Source: DASSNU01 sp035701265 (GTDB taxonomy: Bacteria > Gemmatimonadota > Gemmatimonadetes > Gemmatimonadales > Gemmatimonadaceae). From it: a stretch of DNA of 64,000 nucleotides. Position numbers and translations under genes: made by a program. The stretch covers positions 1 through 64,000 of the forward strand of contig DASSNU010000019.1 in NCBI GenBank assembly GCA_035701265.1, written 5' to 3'. Under the pieces are notes generated by a model, which saw only the letters and a list, made by a program, of their open reading frames with translations, made no database searches and was not told the DNA's origin. Within the stretch, counting starts at the first letter, position 1. Every line of letters starts with the position of its first letter. Shown one piece after another: positions 41,716 through 51,955 of the stretch.

Positions 41716-43719
41716 TCAGATCTCGATCTGCGCTCCCAGCTCGACCACGCGCCGCGGCGGGATGTCGAAGAATTCCGTCGCTCCGCGCGCATTGCGCGAC
41801 ATGAAGGCGAACAGCGCGCGTCGCCACCGGCTCATCCCCGTGCGCCCACGCGGGATGAGGTGCTCGCGTCCGAGATAGAAGGTCGTGTCCATCGGTGGTG
41901 CGTTGATCCCCGCGGCACGGCATCGTTGCATGATTTCCGGCACACTGGGCGACTCCGCAAACCCGTACACGGCCTGCACGCGGTGGAATCCCGACGAGAG
42001 CGGCTCGATCGTCACGCGCGAGGCGGCCGGCACCGCGGGCACATCCGCCGACCGGATCGACAGGAGCAGCACCGTCTCGTGCAACACCTGGTTGTGCTTG
42101 AGGTGGTGCAGCAGCACCACCGGCGCCCCTCCGGCCTCCGACGTCATGAATACCGCGGTGCCGCGCACGCGCGCCGGCGTGCGTCGGTCCACGTCGTGGA
42201 GGAAGAGCTCCATGGGGAGAGACGCGTTCTGCAGGATCTCTCGCAGCGCCGAGCGGCCGCGGCGCCAAGTGGTCATCATGACGTAGACCACCGCGGCGAC
42301 GACCACCGGGAAGAGTCCGCCGTGCGCGATCTTTCCGACGTTGGACAGGAAGAACGCCAGATCGATGACGAGGAACACGGCCAGGAACGCCGCCGCCCGG
42401 CCGGCAGACCAGCCGAACCGCTGCCGCGCCACGCGATGATAGAGCAGCGTGGTGATGACCATCGTCCCTGTCACGGCCACCCCGTACGCCGCCGCGAGAC
42501 CGGACGAGGAGCGGAAGGACAGCACGAGCGCGAGACACCCCAGCATGAGCGCCACGTTCACCTCGGGCATGAAAATCTGCCCTTCCGTTTCGGCGGACGT
42601 GTGGACGATCGTCATGCGCGGGCTGAAGCCGAGCTGCACCGCCTGCCGGGTGAGGGAGAAGACACCCGAGATGAGCGCCTGCGACGCGATCACCGCGGCC
42701 GCGGTCGCGATGAGCAGCAGCGGGTACAGGAGCGCCTCCGGCGCCAGGCGGTAGAACGGGTTGGCGGCCGCCGCCGGCGATCGGAGCAGCAGGGCGCCCT
42801 GGCCGAAGTAGTTGAGGAGCAGCGACGGCATGACGACGGCGAACCACGCCGTGCGGATCGGGGCGCGCCCGAAGTGTCCCATATCCGCGTATAGCGCCTC
42901 ACCGCCGGTGACGACGAGGACCACGGAACCCAGAATGGTGAACCCCGCCACGCCGTGCTGCAGGAAGAATCTCACGGCGTACCATGGTGCGAGCGCCAGA
43001 AGGATCTCGGGAGCGTGCACGATCGCGACCACGCCGAGCGCCGCGATCGCGGCGAACCAGAGCAGCATGAACGGACCGAACACGACCCCCACGCGGGCCG
43101 TGCCGTGCCGCTGCACGAGGAAGAGCAGCACGAGCACCACGAGCGTGGCCGGCACCACGAGATGCGCGAACGCGGGCGCCGCCACCTCCAGCCCCTCCAT
43201 GGCCCCCAACACGGAGATGGCCGGCGTGATCACGCCGTCGCCGTAGAGCAGCGCGGCACCGAACAGGCCGAGGGCCACGAGTACCGCTCCGCCGGCGGCG
43301 GCGCGCTTCTGCGCGCTGGGCGATGGACGCGACACGAGCGCGAGCAGCGCGAGGATCCCTCCCTCGCCCCGGTTGTCGGCGCGCAGAATGAACAGGATGT
43401 ACTTCACGCTCACTACGAGCGTAAGCGCCCACACGATGAGCGAGAGCACGCCGAGCACGTTGTCGCGCGTCGGCGGCACGCCGTGCTCGGCGCTGAAGCA
43501 TTCCCGCACGGCGTAGAGTGGACTCGTTCCGATGTCGCCGTACACCACACCCAGCGCACCGAGGGAGAGGAGGTAGAGAGCACGGCCGCGGAGTGGGATG
43601 GGCTCCGGTGCGGCCGGTCTCGCGCCCTTCGCTTCCGCGCCCGGGAGCGTCGACGCTCGGGCGGCGCCTCCGGCACCAGGCGTCGCGTCCGCTTCGAGCT
43701 CGTCCTCCGCTCGTCTCAC
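41716..43719 (-). CDS. kup: Potassium uptake protein of the KUP/HAK family
   Basis: A 667-residue inner-membrane potassium/proton symporter. After about 45 Ala/Pro-rich residues the membrane domain opens with LYLLSLGALGVVYGDIGTSPLYAVRE, containing the family hallmark GDIGTSPLY. Further marks are LRADNRGEGGILALLAL and GDGVITPAISVLGAMEGLEV, and about 12 membrane helices are expected up to residue 460. The cytoplasmic C-terminal domain (AVFMTSEAGGAPVVLLHHLKHNQVLHETVLLLSI, shown in its two strands) is complete. The start is GTG 43719, 26 bp from the divergent helicase gene, so the two promoters overlap. Confidence 0.95.
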   Translation of the reverse strand: MRRAEDELEADATPGAGGAARASTLPGAEAKGARPAAPEPIPLRGRALYLLSLGALGVVYGDIGTSPLYAVRECFSAEHGVPPTRDNVLGVLSLIVWALTLVVSVKYILFILRADNRGEGGILALLALVSRPSPSAQKRAAAGGAVLVALGLFGAALLYGDGVITPAISVLGAMEGLEVAAPAFAHLVVPATLVVLVLLFLVQRHGTARVGVVFGPFMLLWFAAIAALGVVAIVHAPEILLALAPWYAVRFFLQHGVAGFTILGSVVLVVTGGEALYADMGHFGRAPIRTAWFAVVMPSLLLNYFGQGALLLRSPAAAANPFYRLAPEALLYPLLLIATAAAVIASQALISGVFSLTRQAVQLGFSPRMTIVHTSAETEGQIFMPEVNVALMLGCLALVLSFRSSSGLAAAYGVAVTGTMVITTLLYHRVARQRFGWSAGRAAAFLAVFLVIDLAFFLSNVGKIAHGGLFPVVVAAVVYVMMTTWRRGRSALREILQNASLPMELFLHDVDRRTPARVRGTAVFMTSEAGGAPVVLLHHLKHNQVLHETVLLLSIRSADVPAVPAASRVTIEPLSSGFHRVQAVYGFAESPSVPEIMQRCRAAGINAPPMDTTFYLGREHLIPRGRTGMSRWRRALFAFMSRNARGATEFFDIPPRRVVELGAQIEI

Positions 43720-43745
43720 CGCCCTCCCGCTCCGTATATTGGATC

Positions 43746-45797
43746 ATGTCCGAGGCCGCACGCCCCGCCACCGCCGCACCACACTGGTCGGACGAGCTGA
43801 ACGCGGAGCAGCGCGCGGCCGCTACCTACGGCGACGGCCCGCTCCTCGTCATCGCCGGCGCCGGAACGGGAAAGACGCGCACGCTCGTCTACCGCGTGGC
43901 GCACCTCATCGAGCGCGGCGTCCGCCCCGAACGGATTCTCCTCCTTACCTTCACGCGCCGCGCCGCGCAGGAGATGCTCCGCCGCGCGGAGCGGCTGGTC
44001 GGCCAGGCGAGCGCGCGCGTGCAGGGGGGCACCTTCCACGCCACCGCGCACCGCCTGCTCCGCGCCTACGGCGAATCCGCCGGCATCGCGCGCGATTTTT
44101 CCATCCTCGATCAGTCGGACGCCGAAGACCTCACCGGAATGGTGCGCGCATCGCTCGGGCTGGGCGAACGCGGATCGCGCTTCCCGAAAAAGGAGACGCT
44201 GCACCACGTCTACTCGCGCCACGTCAACACCGACATTGCGGTGGAGGACATCCTGCGCGAGGAGTTCCCGCAATTCGTCGATCTCGCAGCGGACTTTCGC
44301 CGCGTCTTTGCCGGCTACACGGAGCGGAAGAGCGAGCGGAACCTGCTCGATTACGACGACCTGCTCCTCTTCTGGGCGGCCATGCTCGACGCACCGGAGC
44401 TGGCCGCGCGCATCACCGGACGCTACGACCACATCCTGGTGGATGAGTATCAGGACACCAACGTCCTGCAGGCGCGCATTCTCCGCGGCATGTGCCGCAC
44501 GCACCGGAACATCACGGTAGTCGGCGACGACGCGCAGAGCATCTACTCGTTCCGCGGCGCCACCATCCGCAACATTCTCGAATTTCCCACGCAATTCCCC
44601 GGCACGGAGCGCATCACGCTGGAGCAGAACTATCGCTCCACGCAGCCCGTGCTCGATGTGGCCAACGCGGTGCTCGCGCAGGCCTCGGGCGGATACGGCA
44701 AGACGCTCTGGACCACGCACCGCGGCGGCGAGGCTCCGCTCCTCGTCACCGCGCGCGACGAGCACGACCAGACGCAGTGGGTGGTGGACCGCGTGCTCGC
44801 GCTGCACGAGGAAGGGACGCCGCTCGCCGAGATCGCCGTCCTCTTTCGCGCGGGATACATGTCCGCCGACCTCGAGATCGAGCTCACCAACCGGCGCATT
44901 CCCTTCGAGAAATGGGGTGGGCTCAAGTTCCTCGAAGCCGCGCACGTCAAGGACGTGCTCGCGTTTCTGCGCGTCCTGGAGAATCCGCGCGACGAGGTGA
45001 GCTGGTTCCGCCTCCTGCTCCTGCTCCCGGGGATCGGCGAGGTCTCCGCCCGCCGCGCCATCGACGCGCTCGCCGCCGCAGGGTGGGACCCGCGCGCCCT
45101 GGCGCAGTTCACCCCCCCCGCCCGCGCGCGCGACGCGCACGCCGCGCTGGCGGCGCTCCTCGCCGACACCGCGCGCGCCGCTCCCGACGAGGAAGCGCCG
45201 GTGAGCGCCGAGATCGAGCGCATCCGCACGCTCTACGACGACATCCTGCGCGCCCGGTACGATCGTGTGGAGCCGCGGCTCGCCGACCTGGACCAGCTCA
45301 CGCTCATCGCCGCGAACTTCCCCACCCGCGCGGCCTTTCTCTCCGAGCTGGCGCTCGAGCCCCCTTCGGCCACGCAGGACCTGGCCGGCAAGAGCGCTGG
45401 CGACGATGACGCGCTCATCCTGAGCACCGTGCACAGCGCCAAGGGGCGCGAGTGGGACGCGGTGTTCATTATCTGGGCGGCCGACGGCTGGTTCCCATCG
45501 TCCCGATCGCTCGGTACCGCCGACGAGGTGGAGGAGGAGCGCCGTCTCATGTACGTCGCCATGACGCGCGCGCGCCGCGAGCTGGCGGTGAGCTATCCGC
45601 TGTACACGTACGCGGCGCGACTCGGCGCGGAGTACGCCATCGATCAACCCTCGCGCTTCGTGGACGCCTCCGTGCGCCGTCACATGCGCCTGCTCGCCGT
45701 GGGTGCCCCGGTGGCTGCCGCGGCGCGCGAGGGCGCATCCACTGCGACCGCGCTCGACGTGCGCGCGCTGCTGCGGCACCGCTTCGGCGCGTCCTGA
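43746..45797 (+). CDS. UvrD/Rep/PcrA-type superfamily 1 DNA helicase
   Basis: A 683-residue 3'-5' helicase. Q motif LNAEQRAAATYG, Walker A AGAGTGKT (37-44), Ia LLLTFTRRAAQEM, motif II (ILVDEYQDTN), III (VGDDAQSIYSFRGA), IV (LEQNYRSTQ), V (LSTVHSAKGREWDAVFI) and VI (YVAMTRARREL) are all present. The domain 2B insert is shorter than in UvrD, and the C-terminal Tudor-like tail of UvrD/PcrA is missing, so this is a Rep/UvrD relative that cannot be assigned more closely. It works in repair or replication-fork restart. TATATT 6 bp before the ATG suggests a very short or absent leader. Confidence 0.93.
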   Translation: MSEAARPATAAPHWSDELNAEQRAAATYGDGPLLVIAGAGTGKTRTLVYRVAHLIERGVRPERILLLTFTRRAAQEMLRRAERLVGQASARVQGGTFHATAHRLLRAYGESAGIARDFSILDQSDAEDLTGMVRASLGLGERGSRFPKKETLHHVYSRHVNTDIAVEDILREEFPQFVDLAADFRRVFAGYTERKSERNLLDYDDLLLFWAAMLDAPELAARITGRYDHILVDEYQDTNVLQARILRGMCRTHRNITVVGDDAQSIYSFRGATIRNILEFPTQFPGTERITLEQNYRSTQPVLDVANAVLAQASGGYGKTLWTTHRGGEAPLLVTARDEHDQTQWVVDRVLALHEEGTPLAEIAVLFRAGYMSADLEIELTNRRIPFEKWGGLKFLEAAHVKDVLAFLRVLENPRDEVSWFRLLLLLPGIGEVSARRAIDALAAAGWDPRALAQFTPPARARDAHAALAALLADTARAAPDEEAPVSAEIERIRTLYDDILRARYDRVEPRLADLDQLTLIAANFPTRAAFLSELALEPPSATQDLAGKSAGDDDALILSTVHSAKGREWDAVFIIWAADGWFPSSRSLGTADEVEEERRLMYVAMTRARRELAVSYPLYTYAARLGAEYAIDQPSRFVDASVRRHMRLLAVGAPVAAAAREGASTATALDVRALLRHRFGAS

Positions 45798-45817
45798 CCG
45801 TCGCACTCGCGCCGCGC

Positions 45818-47086
45818 TCAAGGCGTCGCCGTGTCCACTGTAGCAGTGGTGTCGGACGTGTCGGAATACCAGCGATCGAGCGCCGCGTAGGGGTCCTTCG
45901 CGCCGCGCACCACATCGATCACGCGCGCCACCGTGCGTCGCAGGTCGCGTCCCTCGCGCTCGTAGACGGCGTCGAAGAGATCGAGCCGCGTCACGTAGAT
46001 CCGTCGCGCGAGGAGCGCCGCGTTGTCCAGCCGCAGCCGGCGCACCGCCTCAGGCGGGATCTCGCGCATCTGCGGCGCTACCGTGCGCGCCAGCTCGACA
46101 CGGGCGGAATCGTAGATGGCCGCGCGCACGCGCAAGCGCGCGCCGGAGTCCGCGGGATGCGCGGCGAACGCCGAATCGAGCCTGGCGTAGAGCGTCTCCC
46201 AGAAGTGGCCGAGTACGCGCTCGTCCGCCCACTCGCGTGCCGCGCGCGACGCGCTCGCGCTGTCACCCTGCGCCAGGAAGAACGCCTCTGCGCCGCGCGC
46301 TCCCACGAAGTTGGCGAACGACTCGTTGAAGACGGCGTTCCCCGGCGCGAAGTAGGTGTTGTGCGTCAGCTCGTGAATCACGGTGTTCGCGAGATCCACG
46401 GAATCCAGCTCGAGCGTGGAGGACAGCAGCGGATCGTTGAACCACCCGAGCGTGCTGAACGCCGATGCCGGCCGGAGGTAGGCGTCGTACCCGTCACGGA
46501 GAAATCGCTGCTCGGCCTCGCGCGCCTCGGTGAAGTCGAAGAACCCCTTGTACGGCACCCGCCCCACCACCGGGAACCACCAGGAATAGCGCTCCAGACG
46601 GTCGCGATAGGCCGCGGAGAGCACCAGGACGAGCGTGTCGCGCTCCAGCGCGGTGTACGTCGTGAAGCTGTCCCCGCCGCGCATGTCGAGCGCATCGATG
46701 GCGTAGCGCCGCGCATCGAGCACGAGCTGCAGCTTGTGGCGCACGGGCGCGGGGACGGTGGAGTCCTGCACCAGCTCGTGGATGGGGCGGCGGCCCGCGA
46801 GGATCTTCCCCTCGTCGTACGCCGCGCGGGCGATGTAGCGCCCCGTCGGCGTCGCCACCGCGAGGAGGAGGATGAGCAGCAGCACCACGAGCACGGCTCG
46901 TCCAGCCAGCCGCGCCGCTCGTCGCGCACGGTGCCGCGTCCGCGCCCGGCGAGCCTCCGCGGGAGCCGGCGTAGGAGACGGTCCCTCAGCGGGGGCGCCA
47001 GGTGGCGCGCCCCCCTCACGCGGGAGCCCGGAGTCGTCGTCGTGCGCCGCCCAGAGCTCACGCCCGGGGGGCGGTCCGGAAGTCAT
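45818..47086 (-). CDS. Membrane-anchored putative aminopeptidase (PF10023-like)
   Basis: A 422-residue protein. A Pro-rich, Arg-rich cytoplasmic lead of about 60 residues precedes one membrane helix (AVLVVLLLILLLAVATPTG, about 62-80), then a periplasmic domain. The zinc-protease motif HExxH occurs as VIHELTHNTYFAPGNAVFNESFANFVG, with the third ligand Glu (NESFANF) 17 residues on. This arrangement, together with WWFPVVGRVPYKGFFDF upstream, corresponds to the predicted aminopeptidase family COG4324 (PF10023). Substrate unknown; peptide trimming would fit the peptide importers elsewhere in the window. It converges with the helicase gene and is divergent from dnaE. Confidence 0.82.
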   Translation of the reverse strand: MTSGPPPGRELWAAHDDDSGLPREGGAPPGAPAEGPSPTPAPAEARRARTRHRARRAARLAGRAVLVVLLLILLLAVATPTGRYIARAAYDEGKILAGRRPIHELVQDSTVPAPVRHKLQLVLDARRYAIDALDMRGGDSFTTYTALERDTLVLVLSAAYRDRLERYSWWFPVVGRVPYKGFFDFTEAREAEQRFLRDGYDAYLRPASAFSTLGWFNDPLLSSTLELDSVDLANTVIHELTHNTYFAPGNAVFNESFANFVGARGAEAFFLAQGDSASASRAAREWADERVLGHFWETLYARLDSAFAAHPADSGARLRVRAAIYDSARVELARTVAPQMREIPPEAVRRLRLDNAALLARRIYVTRLDLFDAVYEREGRDLRRTVARVIDVVRGAKDPYAALDRWYSDTSDTTATVDTATP

Positions 47087-47335
47087 TCGGAAGTGTTATC
47101 GGGAATGTCGCCCAAACGCCCTTCAAGTTACGCCGCCCCATCTCCCTGCTCCAGCCCGCGACCGGCTCCGGTGCTAGCCCGCACCCCCCGCGCGGGCTAT
47201 CATTCTCAGCGTGTACCACGGCGCCGCTCCCCGCCCGGGCGCCACCAGAGGGGCGCGCTGGAGGCGAGTGGCCCCACCGGGACGAGCGGTCCGGCGTGCG
47301 CGCCCGGGCCGGCAATCCAACCCCCAGCCCGGCCG

Positions 47336-50300
47336 ATGTCATTCGTTCATCTGCACTGTCATTCCGAGTACTCTCTCCTCGACGGCGGCAACCGGATCGA
47401 TGACCTGATCCGGCGCGCGCAGGAGTTCGAGCAGCCCGCCCTGGCGATCACCGACCACGGAAACCTCCACGCCGCCTGGGCGTTCCAGGAGCATGCGCGG
47501 AAGGCAGGGCTCAAGCCGATCATCGGCATGGAAGCGTACGTCGCTCCGGGCGATCGCCGGCAGCGCGCACGTCCCGATCCCGCCACCAAGCCCTACTATC
47601 ACCTCGTCCTCCTCGCGCAGAACGCCACCGGCTACCGCAACCTGGTGAAGCTCTCCTCGCTCGCCTACACCGAGGGCTTCTACACCAAGCCGCGCGTGGA
47701 CCGCGAGTTGCTCGCGCTGTACAACGAGGGCATCGTCGTCTCCTCCGCATGCATCGCCGGCGAGATCGCCACGCACTTGCTGGCCGGCCGCTCGGAGGAG
47801 GCACGCGCCGCCGCCGCGTGGTACGCCGAGACCTTTCCCGGCCGCTACTACCTGGAGGTGCAGGCGCACGACGCGGGCATGATTCAATCGCGCCTCAACA
47901 CGATGGTCTTCGCGCTCGCGGAAGAGCTGGGGCTTCCCGTGGTGGCGACCAATGATGCGCACTTCCTCCGCCGCGACGACCACGACGCGCACGATGTGCT
48001 GCTCTGCATCGGACTCGGGAAGGACCGGAACGCGCAGGACCGGATGCGCTACGACGAGGGCCTCTACTTCAAGAGCGCTCCGGAAATTGCCGATCACTTT
48101 CCCGGGCGTCCGGACGTGCTGGAGAACACGCTCCGCATTGCCGACGAGACGGGGGTGGAGTTCTCCAAGACGTATCACGTGCCGTCGTTCCCGCTCCCGT
48201 CGGGCGTGGCGAGCGAGAACGACCTGCTCGTGCGGCTGGCCGGGGAGGGCGCACGCGAGCGCTACGGCGATCCCCTGCCCCCCGAGGTGCGCGACCGGCT
48301 GGAGTACGAACTCGGCGTGATCACGCGCACCGGTTACGCCGGGTATTTCCTGATCGTGGCCGACTTCATCGCCGCCGCGCGCGAGCGCGGGATCCCGGTG
48401 GGGCCGGGTCGCGGATCGGCCGCCGGCTCGCTCGTGGCGTACGCGCTGCGCATCACCGACGTCTGTCCCCTCAAGTTCGATCTCCTCTTCGAGCGCTTCC
48501 TGAATCCCGAGCGCGTGTCGATGCCCGACATCGACGTGGACTTCTGCTTCGAGCGGCGCGGCGAGGTGATCGAGTACGTGCGGCAGAAGTACGGGCGCGC
48601 GTCCGTGGGGCAGATCATCACCTTCGGGACGATGAAGTCGCGCGCGGTGGTGAAGGACGTGGGGCGCGTGCTGGGGTTCACGCCGGCGGAAACGGATCAA
48701 CTCGCCAAGCTCATCCCCAACCAGCCGAACTACTCCCTCACCGTGCGTGAGGCCACCGAGCAGATCGGTGAGGTGCGCCAGCTCTATCGCACCGATGAGC
48801 GCTACCGGCAGCTCCTGGACTACGCCATCGCCCTCGAAGGACTCTCGCGCCACGCCGGGGTGCACGCCGCCGGCGTCGTGATCGCCCCCGGTCCGCTGGA
48901 CGACTACGTCCCCATCTGCACGCAGGGCACGCGCGGCGCGGGACGCGGCAGCGGCGATGACGAGGAGACGGTCGTCGTCACGCAGTACGACATGACCGCG
49001 CTCGAGAAGGCGGGCATGCTCAAGATGGATTTCCTGGGGCTCACCACCCTCACGGTGATCCACGACGCGCTCGCGCTCATCGCCGGCCGGACCGGGGAAC
49101 GCGTCGATCTCGGCGCCGTTCCGCTCGACGATCCGGCAACGTACAAGATGCTGCGCACCGGCCGCACGGCGGGCGTCTTCCAGTTCGAGTCGCCGCTCGC
49201 CACCGAGCTGCTGCGCAGCATGCGGTGCGACCGCTTCGACGACCTGGTGGCGTCCAACGCGCTCATGCGCCCCGGGCCGCTCGACGCCGGCATGCACAAG
49301 GTGTTCATCGCCCGCAAGCGCGGCGAGGAGCCGGTGACGTACGCGCTCCCCGAGCTGGAGCCGGTGCTCCGCGAGACGTACGGCGTCATCACCTACCAGG
49401 AGCAGGTCATGCGCCTGGCGCAGGTGCTCGCCGGCATCTCGCTCTCCGAAGCCGACGTCCTGCGCAAGGCGGTGGGAAAGAAGGACGCGGAGCTCATCCG
49501 CAAGGAGCTCGGCAAGTTCGTCGAGAAGGCGGTGGGGCGCGGCTACGACCGGCGCATCATCGAGGAGCTCTCGGCGCAGATCGAGACCTTCGGCCGGTAC
49601 GGGTTCAACAAGTCGCACTCGGTGGCGTACTCGGTGCTCTCGTACCACACCGCGTGGCTCAAGACGCACCACCCCGCCGAGTTCATGGCCGCGCTGCTCT
49701 CGTCGCAGATCGGCGACACGGACAGCGTGGTGAAGTACATCAGCGAAGCGCGCGAGATGGGGCTCGAGGTGCTCCCCCCCGACGTGAACGAGTCCGGATT
49801 CAAGTTCACCGTGGTGGATGACCGGCGCATCCGCTTCGGCCTGGGTGCCATCCGCAACGTGGGACGTACCGCGCTGGACAGCATTCTTCGCGCGCGCGAG
49901 GAAGAGCCGTTCACCTCACTCGGCGATCTGTGCGCACGCGTCGATCTGCGCGTGTGCAACAAGCGCGTCTTCGAGGCGCTGATCGCCGCGGGAGCGCTGG
50001 ACTCGCTCGCCGCCCACCGCGCGCAGCTCGCCGCCGCGCTGGACAGCACGCTGCACGAGGCCGCGCTCGCCCAGGAGGAGCGCGCGAGCGGGCAGGTGTC
50101 GCTCTTCGGAGAGAGCAACGGGAACGTCACGCCGGCAACGCCGGGAGCCGCGCCGCTCCCCAACGTGCCGCCGTGGAGCGACGCGGAGCGGCTCGCGCAC
50201 GAGAAGGCCACGCTCGGCTTCTACATCTCCGGGCATCCGCTCGACCCCTTCCGTACCGAGATCGAGCTGTTCGCCACGCACACCGTCTCGCAGCTCGGGA

Positions 50301-50827
50301 CGTGGACCGACGAGCCGCTCGCGCTTGGCGTCGTGGTGACCGGGATCAAACGGCAGGTGAGCAAGCGCAGCGGCGCGGAGTTCGCGCGGCTCACCATCGA
50401 GGATTTTTCCGGATCGGCGGAAGTGCTCGTTTTTCCGGAGACGTGGGCGCTCCTCGCCGGCCGCATCCGTCCCGACATCCCGATGCTCCTCAAGGGAGCG
50501 TACTCCAGGCGCGATCAGGGGGCCGAGCATCCGACGTACATCGTGGAATCCGCCACGCCCTTTGCCGAGCTCCGCGCCACCGGGGTGCTGGCCGTGTCGC
50601 TCCACCTCGGGCCGCACGATCGCGTGGTGCCGGACGTGATGCGCGACGTGCGCGCCACGGCGGAGAGCTACGTCGGCTCCGCGCCGGTGGAGCTGTGGTG
50701 GAGCGACGGCAACGGGACGGCCGCGCGCTTTCGCTCGCGCTCGCTCAAGGTGGCCATCACGCCCGCGTCGCTGGGAGAGCTGCGCGCCCTGCTCGGTGCG
50801 GACCACGTGCGGCTGGTTCGCGTATGA
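47336..50827 (+). CDS. dnaE: DNA polymerase III subunit alpha
   Basis: Catalytic subunit of the replicative polymerase, 1,163 residues. PHP domain with HLHCHSEYSLLDG at residues 5-17 and further His/Asp motifs. Palm domain GPGRGSAAGSLVAYAL (about 358-373) and the catalytic Asp pair in SMPDIDVDFCFERR (about 395-408). Fingers with NKSHSVAYSVLSYHTAWLKTH, helix-hairpin-helix (FGLGAIRNVG) and the C-terminal OB fold (LGVVVTGIKRQVSKRSGAEFARLTIED). This is the DnaE1 type. The ATG at 47336 fits the universal MSFVHLHCHSEYS start. The upstream 249 bp is free of genes and holds a short inverted repeat AGCCCGC/GCGGGCT near 47,175-47,200. Confidence 0.97.
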   Translation: MSFVHLHCHSEYSLLDGGNRIDDLIRRAQEFEQPALAITDHGNLHAAWAFQEHARKAGLKPIIGMEAYVAPGDRRQRARPDPATKPYYHLVLLAQNATGYRNLVKLSSLAYTEGFYTKPRVDRELLALYNEGIVVSSACIAGEIATHLLAGRSEEARAAAAWYAETFPGRYYLEVQAHDAGMIQSRLNTMVFALAEELGLPVVATNDAHFLRRDDHDAHDVLLCIGLGKDRNAQDRMRYDEGLYFKSAPEIADHFPGRPDVLENTLRIADETGVEFSKTYHVPSFPLPSGVASENDLLVRLAGEGARERYGDPLPPEVRDRLEYELGVITRTGYAGYFLIVADFIAAARERGIPVGPGRGSAAGSLVAYALRITDVCPLKFDLLFERFLNPERVSMPDIDVDFCFERRGEVIEYVRQKYGRASVGQIITFGTMKSRAVVKDVGRVLGFTPAETDQLAKLIPNQPNYSLTVREATEQIGEVRQLYRTDERYRQLLDYAIALEGLSRHAGVHAAGVVIAPGPLDDYVPICTQGTRGAGRGSGDDEETVVVTQYDMTALEKAGMLKMDFLGLTTLTVIHDALALIAGRTGERVDLGAVPLDDPATYKMLRTGRTAGVFQFESPLATELLRSMRCDRFDDLVASNALMRPGPLDAGMHKVFIARKRGEEPVTYALPELEPVLRETYGVITYQEQVMRLAQVLAGISLSEADVLRKAVGKKDAELIRKELGKFVEKAVGRGYDRRIIEELSAQIETFGRYGFNKSHSVAYSVLSYHTAWLKTHHPAEFMAALLSSQIGDTDSVVKYISEAREMGLEVLPPDVNESGFKFTVVDDRRIRFGLGAIRNVGRTALDSILRAREEEPFTSLGDLCARVDLRVCNKRVFEALIAAGALDSLAAHRAQLAAALDSTLHEAALAQEERASGQVSLFGESNGNVTPATPGAAPLPNVPPWSDAERLAHEKATLGFYISGHPLDPFRTEIELFATHTVSQLGTWTDEPLALGVVVTGIKRQVSKRSGAEFARLTIEDFSGSAEVLVFPETWALLAGRIRPDIPMLLKGAYSRRDQGAEHPTYIVESATPFAELRATGVLAVSLHLGPHDRVVPDVMRDVRATAESYVGSAPVELWWSDGNGTAARFRSRSLKVAITPASLGELRALLGADHVRLVRV

Positions 50828-50949
50828 CCGCGCCCTGCCGGCGGCAGATGACGGCGGAAGACGAGACGTGCGGCGCTACGCGGCGCGGTCGCCCCGCGCA
50901 ACCGCCGGCACCGCACGCAGAGCGTATCGCGCACGGGAGGAGCTGACGA

Positions 50950-51921
50950 ATGGCGACGGGAACGACGCTCGACTTCGAGAAGCCGATCAGCGAGCTGGAA
51001 CGGCAGATCGAGGAGCTCAAGAAAACCGCCGGGAAGAGCCAGCTCAGCGTGAGCGAGGAGATCGCGCCGCTGGAGCGGAAGCTGGAGGCAATGCGCGCGG
51101 AGATCTACAACAGTCTCACGCCGCTCCAGCGCGTGCAGGTGGCGCGGAACAGCCGGCGTCCTTTCACGCTCGACTACCTGCGTCTCATCTTCACCGACTT
51201 CATCGAGCTGCACGGCGACCGGCTGTACCGCGAGGATGCCGCCATCGTGGGCGGGTGGGCGCGGCTGGATGGCGAGACGGTCATGGTGGTGGGGCACCAG
51301 CGCGGGCGCGACACCAAGGAGAACCTCAAGCGGAACTTCGGGATGCCGCACCCGGAGGGGTATCGCAAGGCGCTCCGTCTCATGAAGCTGGCCGAGAAGT
51401 TCCACGTCCCCGTCGTTACGTTTATCGATACGCCTGGCGCGTGGGCGGGGCTGGGCGCGGAAGAGCGCGGTCAGTCGGAGGCGATCGCGCGGAATCTGCT
51501 CGAGATGAGCCGGCTGCAGGTCCCCATCGTGGCCAGCGTGATCGGCGAGGGCGGCTCCGGCGGCGCGCTCGCGCTGGGCGTGGCGGATCGCGTGCTGATG
51601 CTCGAGAACGCGATCTACTCGGTCATCACCGTGGAGGGGTGCGCCGCCATTCTCTGGAAGGATGGGAAGAGTGCCGAGATGCGCGAGCGGGCGGCGACCA
51701 CGCTCCGCATCACGGCGCAGGATCTCCTCGAGCTCAAGATCATCGACGAGATCGTCCGGGAGCCGGTGGGCGGGGCGCACGCCAACCACGAAGAAGCGGC
51801 GCGCGCGCTGCACGAGGCGTTGGTGCGCTCGGTGGACGAGCTCCGCCGGCTGCGCCCCGACAAGCTCGTCCGCCGCCGCCGCGAGAAGTACCTGAGCATG
51901 GGACAGTTCGCCGGGGGATGA
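50950..51921 (+). CDS. accA: Acetyl-CoA carboxylase carboxyltransferase, alpha subunit
   Basis: Carries, with AccD, the carboxyl group from biotinylated AccB to acetyl-CoA, the first step of fatty-acid synthesis. The 323 residues start with a helical region (LDFEKPISELERQIEELKKTAGKSQLSVSEEIAPLERKLEAM, of which the two helices join at a Gly-Lys) followed by the carboxyltransferase core: RPFTLDYLRLIFTDFIELHGDR, GGWARLDGETVMVVGHQRGRD, GMPHPEGYRKALRLM, FIDTPGAWAGLGAEERGQSEAIARNL and IGEGGSGGALALGV. GGAGG is 5 bases before the ATG. It lies 122 bp behind dnaE and just before ricT and metG, a plausible housekeeping operon. Confidence 0.97.
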   Translation: MATGTTLDFEKPISELERQIEELKKTAGKSQLSVSEEIAPLERKLEAMRAEIYNSLTPLQRVQVARNSRRPFTLDYLRLIFTDFIELHGDRLYREDAAIVGGWARLDGETVMVVGHQRGRDTKENLKRNFGMPHPEGYRKALRLMKLAEKFHVPVVTFIDTPGAWAGLGAEERGQSEAIARNLLEMSRLQVPIVASVIGEGGSGGALALGVADRVLMLENAIYSVITVEGCAAILWKDGKSAEMRERAATTLRITAQDLLELKIIDEIVREPVGGAHANHEEAARALHEALVRSVDELRRLRPDKLVRRRREKYLSMGQFAGG

Positions 51922-51955
51922 TCCCCGGGCGCACGCATTTCGGAATCCGGCATCC

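Noticed and set aside
47339..49672. Open frame of 777 codons antisense to dnaE
   Set aside because: Translation is His/Arg/Val-rich and mirrors dnaE codons; the sense strand has an obvious polymerase.
50824..50946. 40-codon ORF in an ATGA overlap with dnaE
   Set aside because: No family pattern and composition of random GC-rich sequence; could be a real small coupled ORF but nothing supports it.
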